This document shows positions 7,638-15,177 of a stretch of 22,008 bases of DNA, piece after piece. Position numbers and translations under genes: made by a program. This DNA comes from a virus. Within the stretch, counting starts at the first letter, position 1, and each line of letters starts with the position of its first letter. The notes beneath the pieces were generated by a model. The model was not told the origin of the DNA. It made no database searches and saw nothing but the letters and a program-made list of their open reading frames with translations. Location of the stretch: positions 1 to 22,008 of IMG/VR virus record IMGVR_UViG_3300028536_000036; one strand, 5' to 3'.

Positions 7638-8279
7638 TCAATCTTTTTGAATCTCGAAACTCGTCACCTGGAACCGTCCGTAAGTTGGGCGGAAATCGCC
7701 GACACCAATCAGCCGACCAGCCGAGGATATTACCTCGTGAAGTTCACGCGGAGACACATACTCGGGAAGATTGACCATCAGCGCTATATCCGCCTTCCAG
7801 CCTTCACGAAATGCAGGGCGACACCGAGTGATGCCGTTACGCTGCACCTGGACGCGGCAGCGATGCTCATAGTCCCACACCTTCGGAAGTTCCCCGGCGA
7901 CCGTCGTAATCGGCGATAGAGGACGCAGGCTAACCAGCGCAGCCTTGTAGAGATCCATCGCCGACTTGCGCGGTGAACGCGGGTCTTGCCGGAACTTCGC
8001 AGCATTCACCACTGACATCCGCAGGTACTCCGTCGGCAGGCAGATGACGCCATCCCCATTGCGACGAACGTACGATTCTACGTTATCGGACTTCTTCGCC
8101 GCTGAACCCTTCTTGGCGGCCGACTTCTCTTCGATCGCCTCAACATTCCACGCGTGCAACAACATGTCTGCCACACCTTCAATTGTGATTAGAGCAATGT
8201 ATGGAAATGAGTTTTCAATCACTTCCTTCGCCCCGTTGGACACTTCGCTTATCGCTTCTGCCGCTCCAGCCTTCGCCAT
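7638..8279 (-). CDS. Conserved-type phage protein of unknown function
   Basis: 213 residues from ATG 8279, with GAGGA six bases upstream (GAGGACGATATATG). After an Ala-rich start come FPYIALITIEGVADMLLHAW, a basic linker (KSAAKKGSAAKKSD), a block with ICLPTEYLRMSVVNAAKFRQ and DPRSPRKSAMDLYKAALV, and a C-terminal beta-rich part (RCRVQVQRNGITRCRPAF, ALMVNLPEYVSPRELHEVI, RFQVTSFEI). I know this arrangement from phage genomes beside recombination genes but no function for it. It sits between two 5-nt-periodic leaders. Confidence 0.72.
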   Translation of the reverse strand: MAKAGAAEAISEVSNGAKEVIENSFPYIALITIEGVADMLLHAWNVEAIEEKSAAKKGSAAKKSDNVESYVRRNGDGVICLPTEYLRMSVVNAAKFRQDPRSPRKSAMDLYKAALVSLRPLSPITTVAGELPKVWDYEHRCRVQVQRNGITRCRPAFREGWKADIALMVNLPEYVSPRELHEVISSAGRLIGVGDFRPTYGRFQVTSFEIQKD

Positions 8280-8304
8280 ATATCGTCCTCGATTTGATTT
8301 ATGA

Positions 8305-8388
8305 AACCCATACCTTGCCCTAGCATGCCGAGCCCCGCCTAAACCGGCCGAAACATACCGCACCTAACATGACCACGCCACAATAAAA
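8305..8388 (-). repeat. G-rich leader with 5-nt periodicity, copy 2
   Basis: The gap upstream of the 213-aa gene has the same design as 7546-7630: on the minus strand, pentamers such as TGGCG TGGTC, AGGTG CGGTA and GGGCA AGGTA TGGGT. It shares the exact 11-mer CATACCTTGCC (plus strand, 8309-8319) with copy 1. Confidence 0.5.
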
Positions 8389-8389
8389 T

Positions 8390-9664
8390 CTATCTCCCTC
8401 GCACGCTCATCACGGCATCGTTGAAGGCCCGGCATCCAGGGACGTTGAAAACAGACTCCTGTGCCTTAGCCTGCTGGTTGATAGCAGTTCCATTAGGCAG
8501 AAGGAACGATGCCGGTGCGTGCCCGCCAAGGTTCTTGTGCTTGCGGAAATGCTCAATACCTGCAGCGACGTCGAGGATAAGAGCGTCGAGATCAGTAACC
8601 TCGACCTTCCAGTTCTTACGGGTTGACTTGCCCTGTACGGACGGTGCCTGATACTCCTGAACGCGCGGAGCATAGACCTGCATCGGCGGCGCTTCTATCG
8701 GGTTTTGGAAAATCTCCTCTGCCCGCTCTGTATCTCCAGAGACGAGAGCATCATTCATCTCCGCCAGCGTCATCTCTTCGCTGATCCGCTTGCGTTCTGC
8801 CTCGGCATCGGCGATAGCCTTCTCGTCGGCGATACGCTGCGCTTCAGCCCGCTTCCGCTCCTGCTCTTGGTCGTAGGCCAACAACGCCCGCTTACCAGCC
8901 GTAATCGCGTTGTCCAGTGGCTCAAGTGCCATCTTTTGACGCGACTGCATCAGGTTGTAGGCCTTGTACATGGCGTCGCGGATAGGATCAAGGAACTCAA
9001 ACAGCCGCTTGCGCTTTGCCGTCATGTCCGCGACATGATCATAGACGCTCTGGTAGGTCGCCGCCGTCACAATGATTGGCTTGGCCGCAAGCTGCTTTGC
9101 CTCTTCAGTCATGGCGGTGATCTGCGTGTCGTTCTGTTTAGGCAATTCAGCCTCCGGTGGTAGAATTTCGGCAATGACAGTCTTCGGCGCGGAAGGGCGT
9201 TGGGTTTCCACGTCAGCGTCAAACCCGTTCAACTTCGGCGCAACGACCGTAACTGGTACGTCAAACAGATTGCCTTCGACCGGATTGGACGACGGAGGAA
9301 TGGATGCAAATGTTGGACTGACCGCGTCCAAGACCTGCCTCATCTCCTGCGCCGACCGCTTCGCCCACCGCGCTTCCGTAGCCGCGATGTCAGCTTCAAG
9401 CTGGGGATCAACCTCGACCTTCTCCGGTACGTATCCCTCGATATCCGGTGCAACTTCCTCGCGCTGGACAGTGAACTTCTTGGCGATGAACTGGTTGAAG
9501 AACTTCCCCTTTGACTGCGACTTTTCAAAATCGTCGTACAGGTCTGGGGGAAATCCGCTGTAGTGCCGCACTTCTTTCGTGCCGCGAAAACGAAGCGAGA
9601 AAATCCATTCGCTGTCGTTATACTCAAATTCTTCGATGAGGCTGGAATCGCACTGATGTTTCAT
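8390..9664 (-). CDS. KTSC domain fused to coiled-coil recombination-cassette protein
   Basis: 424 residues from ATG 9664, with AAAAGGAG upstream. Residues about 6-66 are a KTSC domain (SSLIEEFEYNDSEWIFSLRF, HYSGFPPDLYDDFEKSQSKG, KFFNQFIAKKF). After a Pro-rich linker comes a long charged coiled coil (about 230-335; AKRKRLFEFLDPIRDAMYKA, then runs of Glu, Arg, Ala, Lys). The C-terminus (KNWKVEVTDLDALILDVAAG, LLPNGTAINQQAKAQESV, NVPGCRAFNDAVMSVRGR) is the end typical of a phage protein found near RecT/exonuclease genes. The KTSC fusion is the unusual part. The role is probably DNA recombination or replication support; no catalytic motif is visible. Confidence 0.78.
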   Translation of the reverse strand: MKHQCDSSLIEEFEYNDSEWIFSLRFRGTKEVRHYSGFPPDLYDDFEKSQSKGKFFNQFIAKKFTVQREEVAPDIEGYVPEKVEVDPQLEADIAATEARWAKRSAQEMRQVLDAVSPTFASIPPSSNPVEGNLFDVPVTVVAPKLNGFDADVETQRPSAPKTVIAEILPPEAELPKQNDTQITAMTEEAKQLAAKPIIVTAATYQSVYDHVADMTAKRKRLFEFLDPIRDAMYKAYNLMQSRQKMALEPLDNAITAGKRALLAYDQEQERKRAEAQRIADEKAIADAEAERKRISEEMTLAEMNDALVSGDTERAEEIFQNPIEAPPMQVYAPRVQEYQAPSVQGKSTRKNWKVEVTDLDALILDVAAGIEHFRKHKNLGGHAPASFLLPNGTAINQQAKAQESVFNVPGCRAFNDAVMSVRGR

Positions 9665-9691
9665 TGACGGGCTCCTTTTCTTGCTAGGTGA

Positions 9692-9721
9692 AGCATACAC
9701 TTTATGCAAGCATGAGTGCAA
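9692..9721 (-). promoter_or_regulatory. Promoter for the 424-aa gene, with operator in the spacer
   Basis: On the minus strand TTGCAC (9721-9716), an 18-nt spacer and TATGCT (9697-9692) precede the gene starting at 9664. The operator-like motif ATGCTTGCAT fills the spacer, so a bound protein would block polymerase. Confidence 0.6.
9704..9713. promoter_or_regulatory. Operator-like inverted repeat ATGC-AA-GCAT, site 2
   Basis: ATGCAAGCAT between the -35 and -10 of the promoter at 9692-9721. A second copy starts 12 nt away, about one helical turn, which would suit side-by-side binding. Confidence 0.65.
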
Positions 9722-9725
9722 GCAT
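9716..9725. promoter_or_regulatory. Operator-like repeat, site 3 (one mismatch)
   Basis: GTGCAAGCAT overlaps the -35 of the same promoter and its last base is part of the TAA stop (9725-9727) of the upstream gene, the same placement as site 1. Confidence 0.55.
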
Positions 9726-9997
9726 TATTTCTTGAACCGAGAATTTCCCACATGCCACTTTTTACAAATCTCGCAGATGTAACATCCAGCCTTTACGCCA
9801 GGTCGCGGCTCCAAACGACTCACCACCCAAGCCGCTTCCATAAATCCATCAAACGCCTGCTTACCCCAACATCCTCGCACGATACGGCCACGCTGCGCCG
9901 GAGTCCAATGCAGATGCTGCTTGCGCCACTCCAGATACACTACGCCCCATTCTTTTCGTGTGGGGCGATGGCCGGCCTTGGGATCACATTCTTCCAT
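9725..9997 (-). CDS. Small zinc-binding phage protein
   Basis: 90 residues from ATG 9997, which overlaps the TGA of the upstream gene by one base (TGATG). An AAGGA lies upstream. Residues 8-60 are helical and Trp-rich (RPTRKEWGVVYLEWRKQH, GKQAFDGFMEAAWVV). The C-terminus holds CYICEICKKWH followed by a basic tail, probably a small zinc-binding knuckle. Such short proteins are common in phage early regions. Binding to nucleic acid is inferred. Confidence 0.68.
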   Translation of the reverse strand: MEECDPKAGHRPTRKEWGVVYLEWRKQHLHWTPAQRGRIVRGCWGKQAFDGFMEAAWVVSRLEPRPGVKAGCYICEICKKWHVGNSRFKK

Positions 9998-10209
9998 CAC
10001 ATATCCTTGGGAGCTAGCACATGCCTATGACCCGCTTCCAAATCGCGTGATCCGCCAGCGACCAATTCTGATACCCAAAACTCACGTCCGCACCGGCACT
10101 TGCCATCCGCCACTACATGCTCGCCTGAACTCCAGTACGTGCAGGGTTGGATTGGATCTCGGAAGGCGAAAAGGTCAACTTCGCGGAGAGTTAGGTATTT
10201 TCCGGTCAT
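9997..10209 (-). CDS. Small phage protein with CxC motif
   Basis: 70 residues from ATG 10209, overlapping the TGA of the ASCH/HNH gene (ATGA), with GGTGG upstream. Contains YLTLREVDLFAFRDPIQPCT, then KCRCGREFWVSELVAGG and a His-rich tail (EAGHRHVL). The Cys and His residues could hold a metal ion. It is coupled at both ends to its neighbours, so it is probably made at similar levels. Function unknown. Confidence 0.65.
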   Translation of the reverse strand: MTGKYLTLREVDLFAFRDPIQPCTYWSSGEHVVADGKCRCGREFWVSELVAGGSRDLEAGHRHVLAPKDM

Positions 10210-11255
10210 GATGCCACCATCGAAAAGCTGACAACCCACACCCATGGATTCGCCGCCCAACTTCTAGCACCGTTGATGTCCTCCCACAATGCTCTGTAGC
10301 GCGCAACAGGACTGGGACCGAGCGGCGGAGCGATATTGGACAGAGCAAGCCGTTTCCACTGCGCGTGCTCCGCCGCATAAGCTGGGAAGTGTCCATCTAT
10401 CCATTCGTGGCCAAGTGATAGTACGCCTTCGTAAATGGCGTCTACGGCGCTAGTTTCTTGCAATCGCTGTACGCGTACCTCTGCGATCTCCAGAGTGCGA
10501 TGTCCCAATAGAGGCATAGGAGCTACTGCTGGAAGCCATCGTTTTCCAGATAGGATTCTGGATATCTGAGATTGCGTGACACTGTGGCGTTCCGCTATGT
10601 CCTGCTGTCTCCATCCTTTATCCGACAGGAGTTTGATAGATAATATTTCCGCATCATTCAAGATGGACATGCCGTTGACGGACCCATTTTGTTTCGATAC
10701 CCGCCCATGAGCAACCTTGTCGGAAATATTGTCATCGTTATTCCCGAGATATAAATGATCGGGATTCACGCACCACCGCAGGTCGCAGGTATGCAATACA
10801 TGCTTCCCGGCAGGTATGTGACCATTAGCCAATTCCCAAGAAAGTCGATGTGTAGATATCTGCTCGCCAGCGTTTCTTATACGTCCATATCCCTTCCGAT
10901 CGACCAAGCCAAACCATTCCCAGCATGACTCGAACTTATAAACGCGCGACCAAAATCTCTCTGCGATAGGAACGGTTTTGGAATATGTTTCAGCCTCTTG
11001 CGCCACCCACAACCTATCTCCAGGCTTGCCGTATGGGCATATACGACCTTCATCTTCATCCGCAGCGCCGTAGACATCAGTACCGGGATATTCTTCGCCG
11101 TGCTGATCGACTCTCGTAGGCGCATACAAGCCGACACCTTCGGGATGCCAGTCTTCGCTCGGTTGATCCTTCACGATCCGCCGCGTCTGCACCTTCCTGC
11201 CTGCAAGGATTGCTTGAACCATGGGTGAGCTGAAAAGTATGGGCCGTTCTTTCAT
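10206..11255 (-). CDS. ASCH-type phage protein invaded in frame by an HNH endonuclease domain
   Basis: 349 residues from ATG 11255, with AGGAG upstream. Residues 1-90 are the start of a common ASCH-type phage protein (RPILFSSPMVQAILAGRK, TRRIVK, CPYGKPGDRLWV); 241-349 are its end (LGHRTLEIAEVRVQRLQE, DAIYEGV, ALWEDINGARSWAANPWVWV). Between them (about 95-240, nt 10973-10536) sits a complete HNH homing-endonuclease unit: CWEWFGLVDRKGYG, HRLSWELANGHIPAGKHVLH, CDLRWCVNPDHLYLG, DDNISD, then a helix-turn-helix (GWRQQDIAERHSVTQSQISR). There is no stop, intron or intein splice motif, so the fusion should be translated as one chain. Whether the ASCH part still folds is unknown. Confidence 0.85.
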   Translation of the reverse strand: MKERPILFSSPMVQAILAGRKVQTRRIVKDQPSEDWHPEGVGLYAPTRVDQHGEEYPGTDVYGAADEDEGRICPYGKPGDRLWVAQEAETYSKTVPIAERFWSRVYKFESCWEWFGLVDRKGYGRIRNAGEQISTHRLSWELANGHIPAGKHVLHTCDLRWCVNPDHLYLGNNDDNISDKVAHGRVSKQNGSVNGMSILNDAEILSIKLLSDKGWRQQDIAERHSVTQSQISRILSGKRWLPAVAPMPLLGHRTLEIAEVRVQRLQETSAVDAIYEGVLSLGHEWIDGHFPAYAAEHAQWKRLALSNIAPPLGPSPVARYRALWEDINGARSWAANPWVWVVSFSMVAS

Positions 11256-11263
11256 CTCTTCTC

Positions 11264-11917
11264 CTATGCCGCCAGCTTCGCCAGCAAGTCCTGTCCTGCA
11301 TTCATGCGTCCGTACACCGTAGTCGTAGCCGCGATAAACTGGCTGACGTCGTAGGCACCGTTCTTGTGCGAGCACAAATGATACTTGCCTGATTTCTTCA
11401 ACTGCACTGCAATCCGTATCGCCCGGCCAGCCCGCGTCGACTTGTAAACTCCGAGTTCCTGGGCGGCCGTCTGGAAAGCCCATGATGGCTGTTCGGCCTC
11501 AACACATTTAAGTTCAAGAACGCAATCATGGCCGTTCAGTTTGCCGAAGCGATCTGGCGTCATAGCCACCTTCATTCCGAATAGCGTAGCGATGATGCCT
11601 TTTTCGATCCACTCGGGATCGGGCACGAAGTGGTTCTCCGCGCGGAACTTCATGTATGCCTGGTAGTACGGCCTCACGCGATCGGTAATCCACGATTCGT
11701 CAATCTCTCCGTGAGTATCATAGGCGGCGGTCAAGTCGTGAACTTCGGTGCCTCTTTCCTGGGCGTTTCGGAGGACGTCGGGTGCGATCATGGAGTAGTC
11801 AGTGAGGCCTTGGAGGCGGAGGATTTGCGTAATCGAAGGGACGAGCACACCTGTTGAATCGCGGTAAATATGGCCTTCCCGCTGGAAGGTTCCGCCATCG
11901 ATGGAGATGATGCTCAC
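11264..11917 (-). CDS. PD-(D/E)XK exonuclease (phage recombination nuclease)
   Basis: 217 residues from a GTG at 11917 that overlaps the TGA of the upstream gene (GTGA). Nuclease-core motifs are visible: GTEVHDLTAAYD near residue 56, the metal-binding segment TPDRFGKLNG..VLELKC near 119-138, and AFQTAAQELGVY after it, as in RecB/Cas4/RecE-like phage nucleases. It would resect DNA ends so that the RecT-type protein encoded at 13592-14461 can anneal strands. Lambda-type exonuclease is the closest functional analogy. Confidence 0.85.
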   Translation of the reverse strand: MSIISIDGGTFQREGHIYRDSTGVLVPSITQILRLQGLTDYSMIAPDVLRNAQERGTEVHDLTAAYDTHGEIDESWITDRVRPYYQAYMKFRAENHFVPDPEWIEKGIIATLFGMKVAMTPDRFGKLNGHDCVLELKCVEAEQPSWAFQTAAQELGVYKSTRAGRAIRIAVQLKKSGKYHLCSHKNGAYDVSQFIAATTTVYGRMNAGQDLLAKLAA

Positions 11918-12117
11918 CGGCTGCTCACCGTATAGATAACGTTAGAGACTGAACCAAATAGGAAAATTGCGATAAATATCTGAGCCGTCAATGAGCCGTT
12001 AACCGCAATCCGCAGGACAATACAGAAAATAACAATGGAAAGGACGAAGAACCAAAACATTAACACCCCTTTCAGCCCTTTCTTGTTTATCCCTAGCCAT
12101 GTTTTTCCGTTTGTCAT
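11914..12117 (-). CDS. Small two-helix membrane protein
   Basis: 67 residues from ATG 12117, with AAGGAG five bases upstream. A short basic N-terminus (NGKTWLGINKKGLKG) is followed by two hydrophobic helices (VLMFWFFVLSIVIFCIVLRI and LTAQIFIAIFLFGSVSNVIY). It would sit in the inner membrane. The size would suit a holin or an exclusion protein, but it lies between DNA-metabolism genes. Not assigned. Confidence 0.62.
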   Translation of the reverse strand: MTNGKTWLGINKKGLKGVLMFWFFVLSIVIFCIVLRIAVNGSLTAQIFIAIFLFGSVSNVIYTVSSR

Positions 12118-12119
12118 CA

Positions 12120-12290
12120 CTACTCCTTCACCATGTGAATCTCTTTGAACACCGTGGCTATCAATCCAGGATGGTATCCCTTATCGTAAAGCGACCTCAT
12201 GCCCTCAATCGCTTCGAGTCTCGGCGTAGACGGAACCCCTATAAGCGCAACGATATTGTCATACCATTCTTCAATCGGCTCCGGCCTCAT
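12120..12290 (-). CDS. Small phage protein, unknown
   Basis: 56 residues from ATG 12290, overlapping the TGA of the upstream gene (ATGA). Helical and acidic (PEPIEEWYDNIVALIGVP, RLEAIEGMRSLYDKGYHPGL). The overlaps on the 5' side and 2-nt gap on the 3' side mark a tightly packed operon. No motif recognised. Confidence 0.55.
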   Translation of the reverse strand: MRPEPIEEWYDNIVALIGVPSTPRLEAIEGMRSLYDKGYHPGLIATVFKEIHMVKE

Positions 12291-12508
12291 GGCTTCACCG
12301 AGAACAAGGCCGTCGGATGTTCCGTATCGCCAACTCCACGCAAGGCACCATCCGCTCGCAATGCTCCGTACCATGCCATTGCCCGCACAAGTTCTTCGTA
12401 TCGCAAGGAAACGATCTCATGGCCTTCTGGCCTATCACGGAGCCACAGGTTATCGAGGAAGACGCTGGCCGCTTCCAGTTGCTCTGGAGTTACGTCGGTT
12501 CCACGCAT
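12287..12508 (-). CDS. Small phage protein, unknown
   Basis: 73 residues from ATG 12508, with GAGGT six bases upstream. Helical; contains TPEQLEAASVFLDNLWLRD and YEELVRAMAWYGALRADGAL. Ends in the ATGA overlap with the 56-aa gene. No family recognised. Confidence 0.6.
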   Translation of the reverse strand: MRGTDVTPEQLEAASVFLDNLWLRDRPEGHEIVSLRYEELVRAMAWYGALRADGALRGVGDTEHPTALFSVKP

Positions 12509-12511
12509 GGA

Positions 12512-12697
12512 CTACCTCTTTCTCGCAATGGTTCCGTAGGTGGGCGGGTTGCGAATAGAGTCCGCGAACTTCGGGCGAATCGGGCGCTCCGCCTCAGTGC
12601 ATAGGCCAGCATGGAGACCGAACTCAAACTCCAGACAGTCCGAGTAATACTTGCTGATCTCGGCCATCCTCGCCTCTACGGTTTCGACGATCGACAT
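12512..12697 (-). CDS. Small phage protein, unknown
   Basis: 61 residues from ATG 12697, two bases after the TAG of the membrane-protein gene. A TTG at 12718 would add seven residues and overlap that gene; the ATG is the more natural choice. Helical start (VETVEARMAEISKYYSDCLE) and a basic end. Function unknown. Confidence 0.58.
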   Translation of the reverse strand: MSIVETVEARMAEISKYYSDCLEFEFGLHAGLCTEAERPIRPKFADSIRNPPTYGTIARKR

Positions 12698-12699
12698 GG

Positions 12700-13065
12700 C
12701 TAATTCCCAATCATCCAAAGATGGATAGCGTATCCGGTGAAGAGCAGGAGTAGCGGGCCAATCACAAGCTGACCAATCATCTTCATCGATTTATCCCAAC
12801 CGTTCTCATTCTCGTCTTTCTTGGAGTCGCTGCTGGTTACAGTTTTGAACGCTGTAACGATACAGTTTATTCCATACATCGGCCAGAGCGTGATCTGTGG
12901 CGCGTGCAGGTAGGGAACCGCGAACCATGTCCACAGATGAACCTTGATCCAGGCATCGAAGATGCCGAATGGGATCATCAGAAACCACATCACGGCAATC
13001 ATAGTCACCGCAGCAGGGAATACAAAAAACGATTGGGTTACCGAAAGCTTCGTATCGCTAGCCAT
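12700..13065 (-). CDS. Membrane protein with about three transmembrane helices
   Basis: 121 residues from ATG 13065, with GAGGA five bases upstream; the same GAGGACGA leader is used at 8279. Hydrophobic segments: FFVFPAAVTMIAVMWFLMIP, then WTWFAVPYL to YGINCIVTAF (less certain), and QLVIGPLLLLFTGYAIHLWM at the end, with a charged loop (SSDSKKDENENGWDKSMK) between. Probably inner-membrane. No family recognised; superinfection exclusion or lysis control are guesses only. Confidence 0.68.
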   Translation of the reverse strand: MASDTKLSVTQSFFVFPAAVTMIAVMWFLMIPFGIFDAWIKVHLWTWFAVPYLHAPQITLWPMYGINCIVTAFKTVTSSDSKKDENENGWDKSMKMIGQLVIGPLLLLFTGYAIHLWMIGN

Positions 13066-13093
13066 GTTCGTCCTCGATTGACAGAGATGTTTA

Positions 13094-13129
13094 GAGGGTG
13101 GCCACCGCAGCCATGCACCGACCACCCTC
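13094..13129. other. Intergenic hairpin
   Basis: GAGGGTGG (13094-13101) can pair with CCACCCTC (13122-13129) across a 20-nt loop, between the secreted coiled-coil gene and the membrane-protein gene. No T-run follows on the minus strand, so it is a weak terminator at best; it could be a processing site. Confidence 0.35.
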
Positions 13130-13174
13130 ACCCGCGCAGGGAACCCGTCAAGATACCCACGCGAGAACTTGTGA

Positions 13175-13561
13175 CTACTTTCCAGCCGCAGGAGCCGGAG
13201 CAGGCTTCTCGAACTTGTGGGTCTGCCGGTTGAAAACGACGTCATCACCCCAGCCGTTTTCCTTCTTCACCTTGAGTTCGTATGCCGCCACAACCTTGTC
13301 TGCATCCACGAACTGCGTCCGGAGCTCGTTGAGCTGCTTGTCGAGTTGCTCCTTCACCTGGGTGCTGATGATCTGCGCTTTGAGTTGCACGTTCTCTTCT
13401 GTGGCCAGGGCCAGCTTGACGGAATCGTCGATCGCAGCCACCTTCGGCTTGACCTCAACCATCGGTGTACCCGTATGCGGTTGATTGACCGCCGGTGATT
13501 GTTGCGCGAATGCTACTGCCGCGAAAAGAAGAACTGCCGTAATGACGAAAATACGCTTCAT
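13175..13561 (-). CDS. Secreted coiled-coil phage protein
   Basis: 128 residues from ATG 13561, with GGAGG four to five bases upstream. Sec signal peptide (MKRIFVITAVLLFAAVAFA, cleavage before QQSP), then a Pro/Val-rich spacer and a heptad-type coiled coil (ENVQLKAQIISTQVKEQLDK, QLNELRTQFVDADKVVAAYE) and a Pro/Ala-rich end. It would be periplasmic. It lies between recT and the membrane protein. An inner spanin is possible in size and shape, but a cleavable signal argues against it. Confidence 0.7.
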   Translation of the reverse strand: MKRIFVITAVLLFAAVAFAQQSPAVNQPHTGTPMVEVKPKVAAIDDSVKLALATEENVQLKAQIISTQVKEQLDKQLNELRTQFVDADKVVAAYELKVKKENGWGDDVVFNRQTHKFEKPAPAPAAGK

Positions 13562-13591
13562 GTTTCCTCCGTAAAACTGTCTATGCCTAGA

Positions 13592-14461
13592 TTACTCGGC
13601 GTCGGGGTTGACTGGAATTTCAGGATTGCGCGTCTCGGCCCATGCCATCGCATCATCGAGCTTCGATGTTGGGATGCTGCGCGAGTCCAGGGGCGGCTCT
13701 ATGCCGATGCCCTTCAGGTACACGGCGGCGTCATCGCGGTTCCAGCCAGAGGCAGTGTAGGCCTTGTACCACTTCGTTGCCAAAGGAGCACCGATGGGTT
13801 CGTCTACTGGCTCTTGGGTGGCAGGGGTATCGGCAGAGACCGAGGACGACTGCATTGCGTCTGCCTCGATGATCGGATAGTCGCGCGCTTCCTCGACAAG
13901 AACCATGCCCTTCATGATGTCAGGGAAGGCATTGCGGAGAGCGAATCCTCGGGCCCTGAGTTGAAGCATCCTGCTCGGATACTTGCCCCACGTAGACTCC
14001 TTCGAAAGCAGTCCAGCAGTCTTGGCGTCGTCCATCGTGAATGTCACAGACACTTCGGTCGGGGAATCCCGCCGCTTCGCCTTGCACGTCGCCGAACCGC
14101 GCTGCTTGATTTCCGACAGATCCATCTCGGTGACATACTGGCAGATGTGCGGCTTGGAATAGCAAAGAGCGAGTGCAGCATCTCCCCAGATTGCCGGGTT
14201 ACCGTTAATGCTGGAGATGTTCTGAATTGCCTGCATGGGTTGCAACCCAACTTCTAAACCGTGCTGGAGCACAACGACAATCGTCGCACGGGCAACCTCT
14301 GGCTTCATGGATGCATAAGCTTTGGGCGCCATCCCGGAAGTAAGGATGATGTCGGCGAACTCAAATGCTTCTTTGAGCGACCGGGGGGCGAAGGTTTCAG
14401 ATCGAGACACTTCGATCTGGGCGGGCTGGATGGTTTCGAGAGAATATGGGTTCGATGACAT
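13592..14461 (-). CDS. recT: RecT-family single-strand annealing protein
   Basis: 289 residues from ATG 14461. The RecT core is clear: GLEVGLQPMQAIQNISSING, NPAIWGDAALAL, a Cys/Lys/Arg strand (SATCKAKRR), FTMDDAKTAGLLSKESTW, and YPSRMLQLRARGFALRNAFP with KGMVLVEEARD. The last ~90 residues are a Pro/Glu-rich linker and a small C-terminal segment (WYKAYTASGWNRDDAAVYLK). It anneals complementary strands during phage recombination, with the exonuclease at 11264-11917 as partner. Transcription probably starts at the operator-bearing promoter at 14500-14528. Confidence 0.92.
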   Translation of the reverse strand: MSSNPYSLETIQPAQIEVSRSETFAPRSLKEAFEFADIILTSGMAPKAYASMKPEVARATIVVVLQHGLEVGLQPMQAIQNISSINGNPAIWGDAALALCYSKPHICQYVTEMDLSEIKQRGSATCKAKRRDSPTEVSVTFTMDDAKTAGLLSKESTWGKYPSRMLQLRARGFALRNAFPDIMKGMVLVEEARDYPIIEADAMQSSSVSADTPATQEPVDEPIGAPLATKWYKAYTASGWNRDDAAVYLKGIGIEPPLDSRSIPTSKLDDAMAWAETRNPEIPVNPDAE

Positions 14462-14499
14462 GGTTGACGGGTTCCTTTCAGTTCGTTCTTACTTTCACA

Positions 14500-14528
14500 A
14501 CTCTAATTCCATGCAAGCATCATGTCAA
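14500..14528 (-). promoter_or_regulatory. Strong promoter for recT operon, operator in the spacer
   Basis: Minus strand: TTGACA (14528-14523), 17-nt spacer, TAGAGT (14505-14500), about 40 nt before the recT ATG. It is the best sigma70-type match in the window. The operator-like ATGCTTGCAT lies inside the spacer, so repression by steric block is likely. Confidence 0.72.
14511..14520. promoter_or_regulatory. Operator-like inverted repeat ATGC-AA-GCAT, site 4
   Basis: ATGCAAGCAT in the spacer of the recT promoter, ending 5 nt before the -10 in the minus-strand reading. Confidence 0.68.
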
Positions 14529-14533
14529 TAGAA

Positions 14534-15169
14534 TTATTGCTTGCGGCGGTATTCTCCGTGTAACTTCTCCGCTGCCACCTCATAGGCGGCTTGCGCGTCC
14601 GATAATTCCTTGTACCTGCCAAGATTGATTTGGATGTTGTTGACGGTAATATGCACCTGAAACCGCTGACGTGATTTATCCCAAGAAATGCCCCTACATC
14701 CGCTAGTGTTGTCTTTTCGTAGTTTAGTGTTTATCCCATTCTGCCTATGTGTTGATGGGCGTAGATTATCGTAACGGTTGTCCAACGTATTTCCGTTGAT
14801 GTGGTCTGCCCTTCTTCCCGGCGGCGGATTCAATATCGCCGCGTGCATCTTCATGGTCTGATTACTTGGCAATCCCCTCTCGGCATAATACTGGTCAAGC
14901 TTGGGGTCGTAGAGGGCATACCACTTCCACTGCATCAGCCATTCGTATCGTGATGCGTCAACAATCGCAACCTGTCCTTGCGTGAGCGCAATATAGCGAA
15001 TCATCGGGTCATCTGGTTGGACAATTACTGGGCGCTCCATGAACCCCTGATGCCCGAAAATGTATGGGTTTGGCTTGCCGCGCACGGTTCCGCTTCTTGT
15101 ATGGTTATCTGTAGCTATTCTGGTTTTCTGGCCGCAACCGCAGTGGCACTCGCCGTAAGCAATTTCCAT
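14534..15169 (-). CDS. HNH homing endonuclease with AP2-type DNA-binding domain
   Basis: 211 residues from ATG 15169, with a perfect AGGAGG five bases upstream. The N-terminal knuckle CHCGCGQKTR precedes KPNPYIFGHQG; the HNH core is around residues 105-150 (MKMHAAILNPPPGRRADHIN, NTLDNRYDNLRPSTHRQN); an AP2 domain follows at 155-205 (GCRGISWDKSRQRFQVHI, YKELSDAQAAYEVAAEKLHG). Free-standing homing endonucleases of this design nick DNA and spread between phages. It sits immediately upstream of the recT promoter. Its ribosome site is partly inside a hairpin (15178-15207), which may limit translation. Confidence 0.92.
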   Translation of the reverse strand: MEIAYGECHCGCGQKTRIATDNHTRSGTVRGKPNPYIFGHQGFMERPVIVQPDDPMIRYIALTQGQVAIVDASRYEWLMQWKWYALYDPKLDQYYAERGLPSNQTMKMHAAILNPPPGRRADHINGNTLDNRYDNLRPSTHRQNGINTKLRKDNTSGCRGISWDKSRQRFQVHITVNNIQINLGRYKELSDAQAAYEVAAEKLHGEYRRKQ

Positions 15170-15177
15170 GTCATCCT

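Noticed and set aside
10206-11255. Intein in the ASCH-type protein
   Set aside because: No N-terminal Cys/Ser splice block and no C-terminal His-Asn before Cys/Ser/Thr around the insert.
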